The notes under the pieces were generated by a model, which ran no database searches, had not been told where the DNA came from, and saw only the letters and a program-made list of their open reading frames with translations. Below are positions 5,931 to 6,173 of a stretch of 6,173 nucleotides of DNA, one piece after another. Positions within the stretch are counted from its first letter, which is position 1, and each line of letters starts with the position of its first letter. Position numbers and translations under genes: made by a program. The stretch is from an uncultured Agathobacter sp. (lineage in GTDB: Bacteria; Bacillota; Clostridia; Lachnospirales; Lachnospiraceae), in contig CAKRKX010000120.1 in the NCBI GenBank assembly GCA_934358675.1, positions 1-6,173 on the forward strand, given 5' to 3'.

Positions 5931-5961
5931 ACTATATCACTTGGAGTGTGCTCCAAGTCAA
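5931..5961 (-). promoter_or_regulatory. MerR-type promoter with 19-bp spacer
   Basis: The minus strand carries TTGACT (-35, 5956-5961), a 19-base spacer (5937-5955) and TATAGT (-10, 5931-5936). The overlong 19-base spacer is the hallmark of promoters activated by MerR proteins. The predicted start is near 5924, about 34 bases before the merR ATG. It would transcribe merR and the dxs-like remnant. Confidence 0.85.
5939..5958. promoter_or_regulatory. MerR operator dyad
   Basis: ACTTGGAG and CTCCAAGT are perfect 8-base inverted arms around TGTG. The dyad sits in the promoter spacer and reaches into the -35 box, exactly where MerR dimers bind. The CTTGGAG...CTCCAAG type is familiar from AdhR-like and other small MerR regulators, supporting autoregulation by the gene just downstream. 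Confidence 0.88.
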
Positions 5962-5989
5962 GGGGTAATTTTTGATATTATTTTTCACC

Positions 5990-6173
5990 TTATAATGCTT
6001 CCTTTTTACCTTGGAAACATGTAATCAATTCTGTAATCTCTTCCGGTTTAGGCATCACGCGCAATGCACCTTTTCTCGTTGTAATGATCGACGCTGCCGC
6101 ATTTGCATACGTAAGCATCTCTTCTAACTCAGATTCCGTCAGCTGATTCAAACCATGCCCCAACACATAGTGC
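5990..6173 (-). CDS. PfkB-family carbohydrate kinase, C-terminal end
   Basis: The last 60 residues of a sugar kinase of the ribokinase/PfkB superfamily, which phosphorylates sugars with ATP in the cytoplasm. The fragment reads from HYVLGHGLNQLTESEL and contains YANAAASIITTRKGAL, equivalent to the C-terminal nucleotide-site helix (NAAGA..T..GA) of fructokinases and ribokinases, then VMPKPEEITELI and the stop at 5990-5992. The substrate cannot be told, because the sugar-binding part and the GAGD catalytic motif lie beyond the right edge; fructokinase is the best guess from family style. The reading frame is clean. About 100 bases separate it from merR, with no clear terminator between, so some readthrough into merR is possible. 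Confidence 0.85.
   Translation of the reverse strand, partial: HYVLGHGLNQLTESELEEMLTYANAAASIITTRKGALRVMPKPEEITELITCFQGKKEAL

Noticed and set aside
1..6173. tRNA, rRNA, CRISPR array, insertion sequence or attachment-site duplication
   Set aside because: No spaced direct repeats, transposase reading frame, cloverleaf-like sequence or flanking duplications around the AbiE-like cassette could be found by eye.

Overview
The window looks like a chromosomal segment of a Bacillota, class Clostridia, probably a Lachnospiraceae-type gut anaerobe. This rests on strong GGAGG-type ribosome binding sites, the style of the LepA, adenosine deaminase and DUF436 proteins, a Dxs-like protein of the short clostridial type, and a DUF6088/AbiEii pair. 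It is an inference from protein and signal style, not a taxonomic assignment.

Layout. All genes but one are on the minus strand. From the left: the N-terminal half of lepA (1-1015, cut by the window edge) with a near-consensus promoter; add, adenosine deaminase (1188-2189), with its own extended -10 promoter and a hairpin after its stop; a clearly more AT-rich two-gene cassette (2268-3792) made of a DUF6088 winged-helix antitoxin and an overlapping AbiEii nucleotidyltransferase toxin, i.e. a type IV (AbiE-like) toxin-antitoxin/phage-defence module with a consensus promoter and a palindrome over its -35 box; a divergent DUF436/YwlG-family gene (4017-4574, plus strand) bounded by two hairpins; a 180-bp gap; an internally deleted, frameshifted dxs-like pseudogene (4799-5499); a MerR-family regulator (5501-5890) one base upstream of that pseudogene; and the C-terminal end of a PfkB-family sugar kinase (5990-6173, cut by the window edge).

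How it works together. lepA and add are independent housekeeping units. The AbiE-like pair is an accessory insertion between add and ywlG, with antitoxin first, toxin second and a short overlap, as expected for a translationally coupled, autoregulated pair. The merR gene has a textbook MerR promoter (TTGACT, 19-bp spacer, TATAGT, with a perfect 8+8 dyad in the spacer). It should therefore control itself and the following dxs-like gene, but that gene has lost about 340-390 central codons including most of the thiamine-diphosphate machinery. A regulator with an apparently intact promoter now drives a broken target.

No rRNA, tRNA, CRISPR array, insertion sequence or transposase was seen. The most notable items are the AbiE-like module with its putative operator, the MerR operator with Cys52 in the regulator, the dxs deletion scar, and an unexplained promoter-hairpin arrangement in the gap at 4619-4798.
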